Shown: piece after piece, positions 33,822 through 42,420 of the stretch
Numbering within the stretch: the stretch's first letter is position 1
Layout of the letters: every line of letters begins with the position of its first letter
Assembly (NCBI RefSeq): GCF_030409945.1
Contig: NZ_JAUFQV010000035.1
Coordinates: forward strand, 248,001 to 312,000
From: Vibrio tapetis subsp. quintayensis
GTDB lineage: Bacteria > Pseudomonadota > Gammaproteobacteria > Enterobacterales > Vibrionaceae
DNA length: 64,000 nucleotides
Direction of reading: 5' to 3'
Program-made: the position numbers and the translations under genes
The notes under the pieces: model-generated
Database searches by the model: none
The model's input: only the letters and a program-made list of their open reading frames with translations
Told to the model about the DNA's origin: nothing

Positions 33822-34760
33822 ATGTCTGGAGTATTAAGCAGCGTTGACCAGCGAACTAACTTAGTAGGTGAAAACCGACTGGAGTTATTATTATTTCAAC
33901 TAAATAGTCCGCAGATCTTTGCCGTCAACGTTTTTAAGGTAAGAGAAGTACTTAAAGTGCCGCCTGTTACGAAATTGCCTGGCTCTCATCATCATATTAT
34001 TGGTGTCGCTTCGCTAAGAGGTGAATCTGTGCCGGTAATCGATCTTCGTGCTGCTATTGGCTTTAGACCTGGCCAGGAAGCAGAAGAACAGAACTTAATC
34101 ATTACTGAATATAACCGCACCATTCAGGGGTTTCTGGTGGGGCAGGTTAGAAATATCGTTAACACCGCCTGGACTGAAATACAACCGCCACCTAAAACGG
34201 CAGGTCGTGCAAACTATTTAACGGCCATTACTCAGATCACTGAAAACGAACTCACCAGAATCGTAGAAATTATTGATGTCGAAAAAGTGTTGGCAGAGAT
34301 TGTCGATTACGACACGTCAATCAGTGAGGGTGTATTGGATGAGCAATTAGCCGGAGAAATGGTTGGTCGAAAAATTTTAGTCGTAGATGACTCAGCAACG
34401 GCTCGAAATCAAATCATAGGGACGCTATCTCAGCTCGGCATTGAGTTTATTGAATGTAACGATGGCCTCGAAGCACTTAACTTACTTAAGTCTTGGTGTG
34501 ATGAAGGTAAAGACGTGACGCGTGAACTCCTGATGATGATTACCGATGCTGAAATGCCAGAGATGGACGGCTACAAATTAACTCAGGAAGTGAGGAGTGA
34601 CTCACGCATGAGCAATTTGTATGTCACATTAAATACCTCATTGAGTGGAAGCTTTAATGATGCCATGGTAGAAAAAGTGGGCTGTAATAAGTTCATATCT
34701 AAATTTCAACCCGATTTGTTAGTTTCTGTTACCCAAGAAAGGCTTCGTGAAATACTTTAG
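33822..34760 (+). CDS. cheV: Chemotaxis coupling protein CheV
   Basis: 312 residues: a CheW-like domain (about 20-165; VFKVREVLKVPPVTKLP, GVASLRGESVPVIDL) followed by a response-regulator receiver domain (about 185-312) with the acidic pocket VVDDSA, the phospho-acceptor in ITDAEMPEMDG and the lysine in FISKF. It couples receptors to CheA and may adapt signalling by phosphorylation. It is a stand-alone gene; vibrios usually have several CheV paralogues. A terminator follows. Confidence 0.92.
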   Translation: MSGVLSSVDQRTNLVGENRLELLLFQLNSPQIFAVNVFKVREVLKVPPVTKLPGSHHHIIGVASLRGESVPVIDLRAAIGFRPGQEAEEQNLIITEYNRTIQGFLVGQVRNIVNTAWTEIQPPPKTAGRANYLTAITQITENELTRIVEIIDVEKVLAEIVDYDTSISEGVLDEQLAGEMVGRKILVVDDSATARNQIIGTLSQLGIEFIECNDGLEALNLLKSWCDEGKDVTRELLMMITDAEMPEMDGYKLTQEVRSDSRMSNLYVTLNTSLSGSFNDAMVEKVGCNKFISKFQPDLLVSVTQERLREIL

Positions 34761-34794
34761 GCTTGAGTATTCACCATGCTAATGATAGATTCCG

Positions 34795-34824
34795 CACCCA
34801 GTTGTTGTCCTGACTGGGTGTTTT
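34795..34824 (+). terminator. cheV terminator
   Basis: CACCCAGT-10 bases-ACTGGGTG followed by TTTTG, 35 bases after the cheV stop. Confidence 0.8.
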
Positions 34825-34838
34825 GCTATCTAGAGCAA

Positions 34839-34870
34839 TTTTTTATCAGGAGTCGCTTTTTTATCAGGAG
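34839..34870 (+). repeat. Duplicated 14-bp block carrying a ribosome site
   Basis: TTTTTTATCAGGAG occurs twice, 34839-34852 and 34857-34870, 18 bases apart. Only the second copy is at the right distance from the ATG at 34876, so the first may be a relic of a local duplication. Confidence 0.8.
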
Positions 34871-34875
34871 AAGTA

Positions 34876-34986
34876 ATGACTTGGGTTATAAGTAAATGGT
34901 TGTTTACTTTAGCCGTGATAGCGTATAGGAAGTACTGGAAATCAGAGCACAAGGTAGAAGCTCATAATCACGCCGATAATGAATAA
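34876..34986 (+). CDS. Putative 36-residue membrane-associated peptide
   Basis: MTWVISKWLFTLAVIAYRKY followed by a charged, His-rich tail (residues 21-36, ending HNHADNE). A short hydrophobic segment (3-16) is followed by a basic cluster, compatible with an amphipathic or single-span inner-membrane peptide. Support: ATCAGGAGAAGTA ribosome site, a terminator before (cheV) and one after. I do not recognise a family. It could be a chance frame, but the signals on both sides make translation plausible. Confidence 0.55.
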   Translation: MTWVISKWLFTLAVIAYRKYWKSEHKVEAHNHADNE

Positions 34987-35016
34987 TGAGAGCGGTTCTG
35001 CTCTCATCCATTTTTT
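34986..35016. terminator. Terminator between the 36-residue ORF and yciK
   Basis: ATGAGAGC-GGTTCT-GCTCTCAT followed by CCATTTTTT on the plus strand. It begins at the stop codon of the small ORF. It may also end the convergent yciK transcript. Confidence 0.78.
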
Positions 35017-35024
35017 AATTTCTC

Positions 35025-35765
35025 TTATTTTGGTTGCGCATCGATGCATTGACCGTGCACCGATATTCCCTCAGGAGACATAAGATAAACGTACAGTGGC
35101 ATGATATCTTGCGCTGTCTTTAAGTTGTTTGTGTCCTCCGCCGGAAATGCCTTAGCGCGCATGGTTGTGCGAGTGCCGCCGGGGTTAATTGCATTGACGC
35201 GTACCGGAGTATTCTCGAGCTCATCGGCTAATACCTGCATCATGCCTTCTGTGGCAAATTTAGACATTGCGTATACCCCCCAGAATGCACGGCCTTGATG
35301 ACCGACAGTGGAAGAAGTGAAGATAATTCGAGCATCTTCAGATTGTTTCAATATTGGTAGTAAGGCTTTGGTTATTAAGAATTGGGCTTTTACGTTTACT
35401 TGCATTACGTCATCGTAAGAATCTTCGCCTATTTGTTCAAAAGGGCTAATAATACCCAAGATACCCGCATTGTTTAGCAACCCATCCAAACGACCAAATT
35501 GCCCTTCGATTGTTTCCGCCATATCAAGATAATGCTTCTCCGTTGCCCCTTTCATATCAAGTGGAATGATGGCTGGTTGGGGGTAACCTAGTGCTTCAAT
35601 TTCGTCGTAGGTCTGTTCCAGCTTTTTTACCGTTCTGCCCAGTAGAATTACGGTAGCGCCCTTACTTGCGTAACTGATGGCCGCTTGCTTACCGATGCCA
35701 TCTCCAGCACCTGTCACTAGAATAACTTTATTTTTTAAACTATCTGTCGAGACCGAATAATCCAC
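35025..35765 (-). CDS. yciK: YciK-family short-chain dehydrogenase
   Basis: 246 residues of classical SDR type: VTGAGDGIGKQAA, LLNNAGILG, catalytic SSTVGHQGRAFWGVYAMSKFA (Ser, Tyr, Lys), and the YciK-typical NPGGTRTTMRAKAFPAED and IMPLYVYLMSPE blocks. The substrate is unknown in E. coli as well. The start is uncertain: GTG 35765 aligns with the E. coli N-terminus and has AAAGGG 9 bases upstream, while ATG 35774 has that same site touching the codon. A frame reaching 35840 adds residues unlike the family. Divergent from sohB. Confidence 0.82.
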   Translation of the reverse strand: MDYSVSTDSLKNKVILVTGAGDGIGKQAAISYASKGATVILLGRTVKKLEQTYDEIEALGYPQPAIIPLDMKGATEKHYLDMAETIEGQFGRLDGLLNNAGILGIISPFEQIGEDSYDDVMQVNVKAQFLITKALLPILKQSEDARIIFTSSTVGHQGRAFWGVYAMSKFATEGMMQVLADELENTPVRVNAINPGGTRTTMRAKAFPAEDTNNLKTAQDIMPLYVYLMSPEGISVHGQCIDAQPK

Positions 35766-35898
35766 AGCACTCATCCCTTTGTTTGTTCGGCAATTTCGCC
35801 TTCCGGCCTGTCGGCGGATATTTCTGGCAGAAATTAGCATTATTAGTTGGTAATTGTGATAAGACAGTTACAATACACGAATTCGTTTCATAGGGGAT

Positions 35899-36966
35899 AT
35901 GACATTGGAATTTTTATTAGATTACGGGTTGTTTTTAGCTAAGATCGTCACACTACTTGCCGCGGTTGCTGCTTTATTAATCATCGTAAAGTTAGTGGGC
36001 AGTAAGCATGGGTCTTCAAAAGGGGAGTTGGAAATCACCAACTTGACCGACAAGCATCAAGATAATCTCGAGTATTTGGAAGATCATATTCATGATGATG
36101 CTTATTTAAAGGCGCGCCATAAGGCAGAAAAGAAACAAGAAAAAGAAGAGAATAAAAAGCGCGAAAAAGAAGTGAAGCAGTCTGCAAAAGAAGGCAAGCT
36201 TGAATCTAGCCGTAAACCTCATCTGTTCGTATTGGATTTTAATGGCAGTATTGATGCAAAAGAAGTGACCTCATTAAGAGAGGAAATATCAGCGTTGATA
36301 TCCGTTGCTCAAGACGGCGATGAAGTCTTAGTTCGATTGGAGTCTGGTGGTGGTATGGTACACGGTTATGGGTTGGCTGCGTCTCAACTTGATCGCATTA
36401 AAGCAGCTAATATTCCGTTGACTGTCTCTGTAGATAAAGTCGCTGCGAGCGGCGGTTATATGATGGCATGTGTCGCTGACAAAATTGTATCGGCTCCTTT
36501 TGCTATTGTCGGCTCTATTGGTGTTATCGCGCAGTTACCTAACTTTAGTAAGTTACTTAAAAAACATGATATTGAATACGAGCAATTAACAGCTGGTGAA
36601 TACAAGCGCACACTGACTATGTTTGGTGAAAATACGGATAAAGCGCGTGATAAATTCAAAGAAGAACTTGAAGAGACTCACGGGTTGTTCAAGGATTTCA
36701 TTCATGCACGCCGTCCAGCGTTAAATCTAGATAAAGTCGCAACTGGCGAGCACTGGTTTGGTACGCAAGCTCAAGAACTCGGTTTAGTTGATGAAATTTC
36801 AACATCAGATGATTTGGTTATGCAGGCATGTAAAGATAAAACCGTGTTGGCTATCTCTTATGTACAGAAGAAAAAGCTAGCAGACAAACTGGCAGGTGTT
36901 GCAGGCGAAGCCGCCGATCACGTGTTAATGAAGTGGATCAACCGAGGCCAGCGACCTATCCTATAG
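35899..36966 (+). CDS. sohB: SohB inner-membrane protease, peptidase family S49
   Basis: 355 residues: an N-terminal membrane helix (about 8-33), a charged coiled-coil-like linker rich in Lys/Glu (68-102), then the S49 domain. The catalytic dyad is Ser184 (KVAASGGYMMA) and Lys236 (AGEYKRTLT), both present. SohB is related to signal peptide peptidase SppA and faces the periplasm. The gene is divergent from yciK and ends in its own terminator. Confidence 0.92.
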   Translation: MTLEFLLDYGLFLAKIVTLLAAVAALLIIVKLVGSKHGSSKGELEITNLTDKHQDNLEYLEDHIHDDAYLKARHKAEKKQEKEENKKREKEVKQSAKEGKLESSRKPHLFVLDFNGSIDAKEVTSLREEISALISVAQDGDEVLVRLESGGGMVHGYGLAASQLDRIKAANIPLTVSVDKVAASGGYMMACVADKIVSAPFAIVGSIGVIAQLPNFSKLLKKHDIEYEQLTAGEYKRTLTMFGENTDKARDKFKEELEETHGLFKDFIHARRPALNLDKVATGEHWFGTQAQELGLVDEISTSDDLVMQACKDKTVLAISYVQKKKLADKLAGVAGEAADHVLMKWINRGQRPIL

Positions 36967-36984
36967 GGGCTGAGTTTCTCTTCA

Positions 36985-37018
36985 TAAAGTCTGCCTCAAT
37001 GGCAGGCTTTATTATTTT
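36985..37018 (+). terminator. sohB terminator
   Basis: TAAAGTCTGCC-TCAAT-GGCAGGCTTTA with one G-T pair, followed by TTATTTTT. Confidence 0.82.
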
Positions 37019-37044
37019 TCCTTATGGAACTGCGTGAGTTTCTG

Positions 37045-37050
37045 TATAAT
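37045..37050 (+). promoter_or_regulatory. Consensus -10 box before cmk
   Basis: A perfect TATAAT, 65 bases before the cmk ATG. The -35 region at proper spacing (TTATGG) is poor, so activation or another element may help. It probably drives cmk and may contribute to rpsA. Confidence 0.5.
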
Positions 37051-37114
37051 ACACCGCCGATAAAAGCTGGCAGCTAAGTGCTGCGTATGGCTACTAACTA
37101 AAATGGAGAATCAG

Positions 37115-37798
37115 ATGTCCACTCAACCACCAGTAATTACTGTTGATGGCCCAAGCGGTGCAGGCAAAGGAACGTTGTGCATGCTGTTGGCAGAAAAACT
37201 GGGTTTTCATTTGCTAGATTCTGGTGCGATATACCGAGTGTTGGCACTGGCTGCAATTCATCACGGCTTAGATACTGAATCAGAAGATGTTCTGGTTCCG
37301 CTTGCCATGCACCTAGATGTGCAATTTATCGCCGAAGGTGATTTGGTTAAAGTGATTTTAGAAGGTGAAGACGTTTCTAAAGAACTGCGTAAGGAAACAA
37401 CCGGTGAAGCCGCGTCAAAGATCGCTGCATTGCCTCGAGTGCGCGAAGCTTTATTAAGACGTCAGCGCTCATTCGCTTCTGCTCCGGGCCTCGTTGGTGA
37501 TGGCCGAGATCTTGGTACGGTTGTATTTACGAATGCAGTTGCTAAAATATTTCTAGACGCAAGTGCTGAAGAACGTGCTAATCGCCGTTATAAGCAGTTG
37601 CAAGATAAAGGCCATAGTGTTAAATTTGATGACCTTTTGTGCGAGATACAGGACAGAGACTTCCGCGATAGAAATCGAGCGGTTGCCCCTTTGCGTCCTG
37701 CTGATGACGCACTAGTGCTTGACTCAACATCGCTTTCTATTGAAGAAGTGGTGGAGCAGGCGCTCGTATTTATAGAATCTAAATTGTCTGAGGTTTAG
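37115..37798 (+). CDS. cmk: Cytidylate kinase
   Basis: 227 residues, the E. coli length; phosphorylates CMP and dCMP. P-loop GPSGAGKGT (12-20), the GDGRDLGTVVF core and the RDxxDRNRAVAPLRPADDA substrate/lid segment. ATG 37115 follows ATGGAGAATCAG; an upstream in-frame ATG (37103) is the one embedded in that ribosome site. The gene order cmk-rpsA-ihfB is conserved widely in gammaproteobacteria. Confidence 0.96.
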   Translation: MSTQPPVITVDGPSGAGKGTLCMLLAEKLGFHLLDSGAIYRVLALAAIHHGLDTESEDVLVPLAMHLDVQFIAEGDLVKVILEGEDVSKELRKETTGEAASKIAALPRVREALLRRQRSFASAPGLVGDGRDLGTVVFTNAVAKIFLDASAEERANRRYKQLQDKGHSVKFDDLLCEIQDRDFRDRNRAVAPLRPADDALVLDSTSLSIEEVVEQALVFIESKLSEV

Positions 37799-37928
37799 TT
37801 ATTAGCGTAATAGCTATTAAGTGAAACTTAGGCAATAGGAATGTCGGTTGCAAGGATGATGACTGGCAATTTTATCAACCCCACGCGGTAGGATGCCCGT
37901 GGACGTTTAATTATTGAAGATCAAATTA
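37799..37928 (+). promoter_or_regulatory. rpsA leader, probable S1 autoregulatory region
   Basis: The 130 bases before rpsA lack a classical Shine-Dalgarno at the ATG and contain several GGA triplets (AGGAATG, AAGGATG, TAGGATG) in or near potential hairpins, e.g. CCCACG-13 bases-CGTGG. In gammaproteobacteria the S1 mRNA leader folds into hairpins with GGA loops that give very high S1-dependent translation and S1 feedback. Assignment is by position and motif; no folding was computed. Confidence 0.55.
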
Positions 37929-39599
37929 ATGACTGAATCTTTTGCTCAACTCTTTGAAGAGTTTCTATCTGAAACTGAATTCCAACAAGGTACTATTGTT
38001 AAAGGTACTGTAGTAGCTATCGAGAACGGTTTCGTTCTTGTAGATGCTGGCCTTAAGTCTGAATCTGCTATCCCTGCTGAACAATTCAAGAACGCTGCTG
38101 GCGAACTTGAAGTTGAAGTTGGTTCTGAAGTAGACGTAGCGCTTGACGCTGTTGAAGATGGTTTCGGTGAGACTCAACTTTCTCGTGAGAAAGCGAAGCG
38201 TCATGAAGCTTGGATCGTACTTGAGAAAGCTTACGAAGAAGCTGAAACTGTTGTTGGTATCATCAACGGTAAAGTTAAAGGCGGTTTCACTGTTGAATTA
38301 AACGGTATCCGTGCTTTCCTTCCTGGTTCTCTAGTAGACGTACGTCCAATCCGTGACACTGCTCACTTAGAAAACAAAGAGCTAGAGTTCAAAGTAATCA
38401 AGCTAGACCAGAAGCGTAACAACGTTGTTGTTTCTCGTCGTGCTGTTATCGAATCTGAAAACAGCGTTGAGCGTGACGAACTTCTTGAAACTCTTCAAGA
38501 AGGCACTGAAGTTAAAGGTATCGTTAAGAACCTTACTGACTACGGCGCATTCGTTGACCTTGGCGGTGTAGATGGCCTTCTTCACATCACAGATATGGCT
38601 TGGAAGCGTGTTAAGCACCCATCTGAGATCGTAAATGTTGGTGACGAAATCCTAGTTAAAGTTCTTAAGTTTGACCGTGAGCGCACTCGTGTTTCTCTAG
38701 GTCTTAAGCAACTTGGCGAAGATCCATGGGTAGCAATTGCTAAGCGTTACCCAGAAGGTCACAAACTTTCTGGCCGTGTTACTAACCTAACTGACTACGG
38801 TTGCTTCGTTGAAATCGAAGAAGGCGTTGAAGGTCTAGTACACGTTTCTGAAATGGATTGGACTAACAAGAACATCCACCCTTCTAAAGTTGTTAATGTT
38901 GGCGACGAAGTTGAGGTTATGGTTCTTGAGATCGACGAAGAACGTCGTCGTATCTCTCTAGGTCTTAAGCAATGTAAAGCTAACCCATGGCAGTCATTCG
39001 CTGAAGCGCAAGCTAAAGGCGATCAAGTTACTGGTAAGATCAAGTCTATCACTGACTTTGGTATCTTCATCGGTCTTGACGGTGGCATCGACGGTCTTGT
39101 TCACCTATCTGACATTTCTTGGAATGTTGCTGGTGAAGACGCAGTTCGTGACTACAAGAAAGGCGATGAAATCTCTGCAGTTGTTCTAGCAGTAGACGCT
39201 GAGCGTGAGCGTATTTCTCTTGGCGTTAAGCAAATGGAAAACGACCCGTTCAATGCATACGTAGCTGACAACAAAAAAGGTACGCTAGTTAACGGTACTG
39301 TTACTGCAGTTGATGCAAAAGGTGCTACAATTGAACTAGTAGACGGCGTTGAAGGTTACATCCGTGCTTCTGAAGTATCACGTGACCGTATCGAAGATGC
39401 GTCTCTAATCCTAAGCGTTGGTGACAGCGTTGAAGCGAAATTTACTGGTGTAGACCGTAAAAACCGCGTAATCAACCTATCTATCAAAGCTAAAGATGAA
39501 GCTGAAGAGCAAGAAGCAATGGCTACACTGAACAAACCTGAAGAAGGTGGTTTCGGTAACGCTATGGCTGACGCATTCAAGGCTGCTAAAGGCGAATAA
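37929..39599 (+). CDS. rpsA: 30S ribosomal protein S1
   Basis: 556 residues (E. coli 557) starting MTESFAQLFEEFLSE, with six S1/OB repeats; the central ones carry the typical LTDYGAFVDLGGVDGLLHITDM and SITDFGIFIGLDGGIDGLVH patterns. It brings mRNA to the ribosome. Codon use is extremely biased (GTT, CGT, ATC, CTA/CTT), in line with very high expression. The ATG lacks a strong ribosome site, as in E. coli. Confidence 0.98.
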   Translation: MTESFAQLFEEFLSETEFQQGTIVKGTVVAIENGFVLVDAGLKSESAIPAEQFKNAAGELEVEVGSEVDVALDAVEDGFGETQLSREKAKRHEAWIVLEKAYEEAETVVGIINGKVKGGFTVELNGIRAFLPGSLVDVRPIRDTAHLENKELEFKVIKLDQKRNNVVVSRRAVIESENSVERDELLETLQEGTEVKGIVKNLTDYGAFVDLGGVDGLLHITDMAWKRVKHPSEIVNVGDEILVKVLKFDRERTRVSLGLKQLGEDPWVAIAKRYPEGHKLSGRVTNLTDYGCFVEIEEGVEGLVHVSEMDWTNKNIHPSKVVNVGDEVEVMVLEIDEERRRISLGLKQCKANPWQSFAEAQAKGDQVTGKIKSITDFGIFIGLDGGIDGLVHLSDISWNVAGEDAVRDYKKGDEISAVVLAVDAERERISLGVKQMENDPFNAYVADNKKGTLVNGTVTAVDAKGATIELVDGVEGYIRASEVSRDRIEDASLILSVGDSVEAKFTGVDRKNRVINLSIKAKDEAEEQEAMATLNKPEEGGFGNAMADAFKAAKGE

Positions 39600-39612
39600 T
39601 TAATCGCTAAGA

Positions 39613-39637
39613 GGGAGCCGTAAGGCTCCCTTTTTTT
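39613..39637 (+). terminator. rpsA terminator
   Basis: GGGAGCC-GTAA-GGCTCCC followed by T7. Confidence 0.92.
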
Positions 39638-39678
39638 CGATATGTGCCTTACTGATTTCAACAGTAATGAGGGAAACT

Positions 39679-39963
39679 ATGACTAAGTCTGAATTAATTG
39701 AAAGACTCTGCGCGCAACAAACACACCTTTCTGCAAAAGAAGTGGAAGACGCTGTTAAGGATATCCTTGAACATATGGCATCTACCCTAGAAAACGGTGA
39801 TCGTATTGAAATCCGTGGTTTCGGTAGTTTCTCACTGCACTATCGAGATCCTAGAATGGGCCGTAACCCTAAAACTGGTGACAAGGTTGAATTGGAAGGT
39901 AAATACGTTCCTCATTTCAAACCTGGCAAAGAATTACGTGAACGTGTAAACATTCATAGTTAA
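39679..39963 (+). CDS. ihfB: Integration host factor, beta subunit
   Basis: 94 residues, MTKSELIERLCAQQ to RERVNIHS. HU/IHF fold with the DNA-intercalating arm GRNPKTGDKVELEGKYVPHFKPGKELR and IEIRGFGSFSLHYR. It bends DNA with IHF-alpha. The ATG at 39679 matches E. coli; AGGGAAAC lies upstream and an earlier in-frame ATG (39667) is probably not used. Confidence 0.97.
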   Translation: MTKSELIERLCAQQTHLSAKEVEDAVKDILEHMASTLENGDRIEIRGFGSFSLHYRDPRMGRNPKTGDKVELEGKYVPHFKPGKELRERVNIHS

Positions 39964-39985
39964 TCATCATGTATTGGTGTTATAC

Positions 39986-40018
39986 AAAAGCGGCATGCTG
40001 ATAGTATGCCGCTTTTTT
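39986..40018 (+). terminator. ihfB terminator
   Basis: AAAAGCGGCAT-9 bases-ATGCCGCTTTT followed by further T. Confidence 0.9.
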
Positions 40019-40126
40019 ATAACCTTAAAATAGTTAATTAGCTGTTTATTGGTTATCAGCATGGCTTGAAAGCACAATTTACTGCATAATCAAGGGCTGT
40101 GAATCCAATATCAGGAGTGCTGAGTT

Positions 40127-40402
40127 ATGAAAATTATAAAAATAATTGTGGTTATCGCCCTTGTCCTAGTTGCACTGGCATTAGGAGCTCAAAATCAAGA
40201 AGTAGTGACCTTTAACTATCTTTTGGCAAAAGGTGATTTCCACTTATCCATATTACTCGGCATTGTATTTGCCACTGGAGTTGCATTGTCTGCGCTGGCT
40301 TTTGGCAGCATTCAGTTAAAGTACAAGTTAACGATTCGCCGCTTAAACAAACAGTTAAAAAAGTATCAACCAAAGATTGATGCAAAAGAGAGCAAGGCCT
40401 AA
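40127..40402 (+). CDS. lapA: Lipopolysaccharide assembly protein LapA (YciS)
   Basis: 91 residues with two hydrophobic helices (about 3-20 and 40-62) and a basic C-terminus (KYKLTIRRLNKQLKKYQ). LapA works with LapB in the inner membrane to tune LpxC degradation and so LPS synthesis. CAGGAG precedes the ATG; lapB begins 12 bases after the stop. Confidence 0.88.
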   Translation: MKIIKIIVVIALVLVALALGAQNQEVVTFNYLLAKGDFHLSILLGIVFATGVALSALAFGSIQLKYKLTIRRLNKQLKKYQPKIDAKESKA

Positions 40403-40414
40403 AAGGGCAACTGA

Positions 40415-41584
40415 ATGCTGGAATTACTCTTCTTGCTCCTACCCGTTGCGGCAGCTTATGGCTGGTACATGGGCAACCGCAGCGCTAGGTTCGACAAGCA
40501 GAAACAATCTAATCAAATCTCTCGTCAATATGTGATGGGGTTAAACTTGCTACTGTCTGATCAATCAGATAAAGCCGTTGACCACTTCATTGAGCTACTG
40601 CAAGTAGATGACGAGACCATCGATACCCATCTTGCACTCGGTAACCTGTTCCGTTCCCGAGGTGAAGTTGATCGTGCTATTCGCATACACCAAAATTTAA
40701 TATCTCGTTCCGGTTTAACGATTGAACAAAAAAATATAGCTTTGCAGCAGCTAGCGAAGGACTTCATGGTCTCTGGTTTGCTCGATCGCGCTGAGCGTAT
40801 TTTCATGCAGTTATTGGATGAACCTGATCACCGAACGGCAGCTCTTGGACAATTGGTCGCTATCTATCAACAAACTCGTGAATGGCAAAAAGCCATTGAT
40901 TATGCATTGGCCTTGGTTAAAACAGGTAAGAAAAAATTCAAAAAAGACATCGCACATTATTATTGTGAACTTGCTATGTTGGAACAGGGTGAAGGTAACC
41001 AAAAGCGTGTTATTGGCTTATTGAAAAAAGCGTTACTTGAAGATCCTAAGTGTGTACGAGCTACTATCCAGTTGGGCAAAGTCTATTTAATTAACGAAGA
41101 TTATGCTCAAACTGCGTCTTATATGGAAATGGTCTTGGATCAAGACATCGACTTTGTCGGGGAAGTCTTACCAATATTGGCAGACTGCTACCACCATTTA
41201 GGACGTGAAAATGAACTGCTCACGTTCCTTCAACAATGTATCGCGAAAAAAGCAGGGGTATCAGCTGAATTGATGCTTGCTCAATTAGTCGCGCAACATG
41301 AAGGGCCGGCTGCTGCACAAACCTTGCTTACAAGGCAGCTAATTAAGAACCCAACAATGAAAGGGTTCTATCGCCTAATGGACTACCATCTTTCTGAAGC
41401 AGAGGAGGGTAGGGCAAAAGACAGCTTAACGACTCTTCAATCCATGGTTGGCGAGCAGCTTAAATTAAAACCTCATCATCGATGCCGCAAATGTGGCTTT
41501 TCGACCCATTCCCTTTATTGGCATTGTCCATCATGTAAGGGTTGGGGGACGATCAAGCCTATACGAGGCCTTGATGGAGAGTAA
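40415..41584 (+). CDS. lapB: Lipopolysaccharide assembly protein LapB (YciM)
   Basis: 389 residues: an N-terminal membrane anchor (MLELLFLLLPVAAAYGWYMG), a series of tetratricopeptide repeats and a C-terminal rubredoxin-like metal site with Cys357, Cys360, Cys371, Cys374 (CRKCGF and CPSCKGWG). It acts as adaptor between LpxC and FtsH in controlling LPS synthesis. In an operon with lapA, ending in a terminator before pyrF. Confidence 0.94.
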   Translation: MLELLFLLLPVAAAYGWYMGNRSARFDKQKQSNQISRQYVMGLNLLLSDQSDKAVDHFIELLQVDDETIDTHLALGNLFRSRGEVDRAIRIHQNLISRSGLTIEQKNIALQQLAKDFMVSGLLDRAERIFMQLLDEPDHRTAALGQLVAIYQQTREWQKAIDYALALVKTGKKKFKKDIAHYYCELAMLEQGEGNQKRVIGLLKKALLEDPKCVRATIQLGKVYLINEDYAQTASYMEMVLDQDIDFVGEVLPILADCYHHLGRENELLTFLQQCIAKKAGVSAELMLAQLVAQHEGPAAAQTLLTRQLIKNPTMKGFYRLMDYHLSEAEEGRAKDSLTTLQSMVGEQLKLKPHHRCRKCGFSTHSLYWHCPSCKGWGTIKPIRGLDGE

Positions 41585-41618
41585 TTTACAGAGTTGGGAT
41601 AATACCCAAATTAAAATG

Positions 41619-41644
41619 GCAGCGGCGTTCCCGCTGCTTTTTTT
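41619..41644 (+). terminator. lapB terminator
   Basis: GCAGCGG-CGTTC-CCGCTGC followed by T7. Confidence 0.88.
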
Positions 41645-41672
41645 AGATTTTCAAAGTTAGTTAGGAGAGAAA

Positions 41673-42368
41673 ATGAACGACCAAAAAGTCATCGTGGCAT
41701 TAGACTATGATAACCAAGCAGACGCATTGGCCTTTGTAGACAGAATCGACCCAGCAAGTTGCCGCCTAAAAGTAGGCAAAGAGATGTTTACTTTATTTGG
41801 TCCTGAATTTGTACGCGAACTGCATAAGCGCGGCTTCAGTGTTTTCTTAGACCTAAAGTTTCATGATATTCCAAATACATGTTCCAAAGCCGTTCGTGCT
41901 GCTGCAGAAATGGGCGTATGGATGGTGAATGTTCATGCGAGTGGCGGAGAGCGCATGATGACGGCTTCACGCGAGATACTTGAACCGTATGGTAAGGATC
42001 GTCCTTTACTTATTGGTGTAACAGTCTTGACTAGCATGGAACAATCAGACTTAGCAGGTATAGGTTTAGACATTGCTCCACAACAACAAGTGATGCGCCT
42101 TGCGAATTTGACCAAAAATTCTGGTTTAGACGGGGTGGTATGCTCTGCTCAAGAAGCCTCTATGCTTAAATCTGAGCTTGGTAAGTCATTTCAGCTTGTA
42201 ACGCCTGGAATTCGTCCGGTTGGCGCGGCTGTTGGCGACCAGAAGCGTATCATGACACCCCCTCAAGCAATTGAAGCGGGCTCTGACTACTTAGTGATCG
42301 GCAGGCCGATCACGCAAGCTAGTGATCCTGCGGTAGTGCTGCAACAGATAAACGAAACGTTAGCATAA
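41673..42368 (+). CDS. pyrF: Orotidine-5'-phosphate decarboxylase
   Basis: 231 residues; final step of UMP synthesis. The catalytic Lys and Asp are in FLDLKFHDIPNT, the N-terminus is VIVALDYDNQADAL and the phosphate loop is VTPGIRP..YLVIGRPIT. TTAGGAGAG precedes the ATG. Follows lapAB as in many gammaproteobacteria, and is the last conserved gene before the accessory block. Confidence 0.96.
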   Translation: MNDQKVIVALDYDNQADALAFVDRIDPASCRLKVGKEMFTLFGPEFVRELHKRGFSVFLDLKFHDIPNTCSKAVRAAAEMGVWMVNVHASGGERMMTASREILEPYGKDRPLLIGVTVLTSMEQSDLAGIGLDIAPQQQVMRLANLTKNSGLDGVVCSAQEASMLKSELGKSFQLVTPGIRPVGAAVGDQKRIMTPPQAIEAGSDYLVIGRPITQASDPAVVLQQINETLA

Positions 42369-42384
42369 ATATCAATGTGCTTTG

Positions 42385-42420
42385 AAAAAACGCTCATCCT
42401 TCAGGGTGGGCGTTTTTTTT
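42385..42420 (+). terminator. pyrF terminator
   Basis: AAAAAACGC-TCATCC-TTCA-GGGTGG-GCGTTTTTTTT; a 15-bp stem including G-T pairs. Confidence 0.9.
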
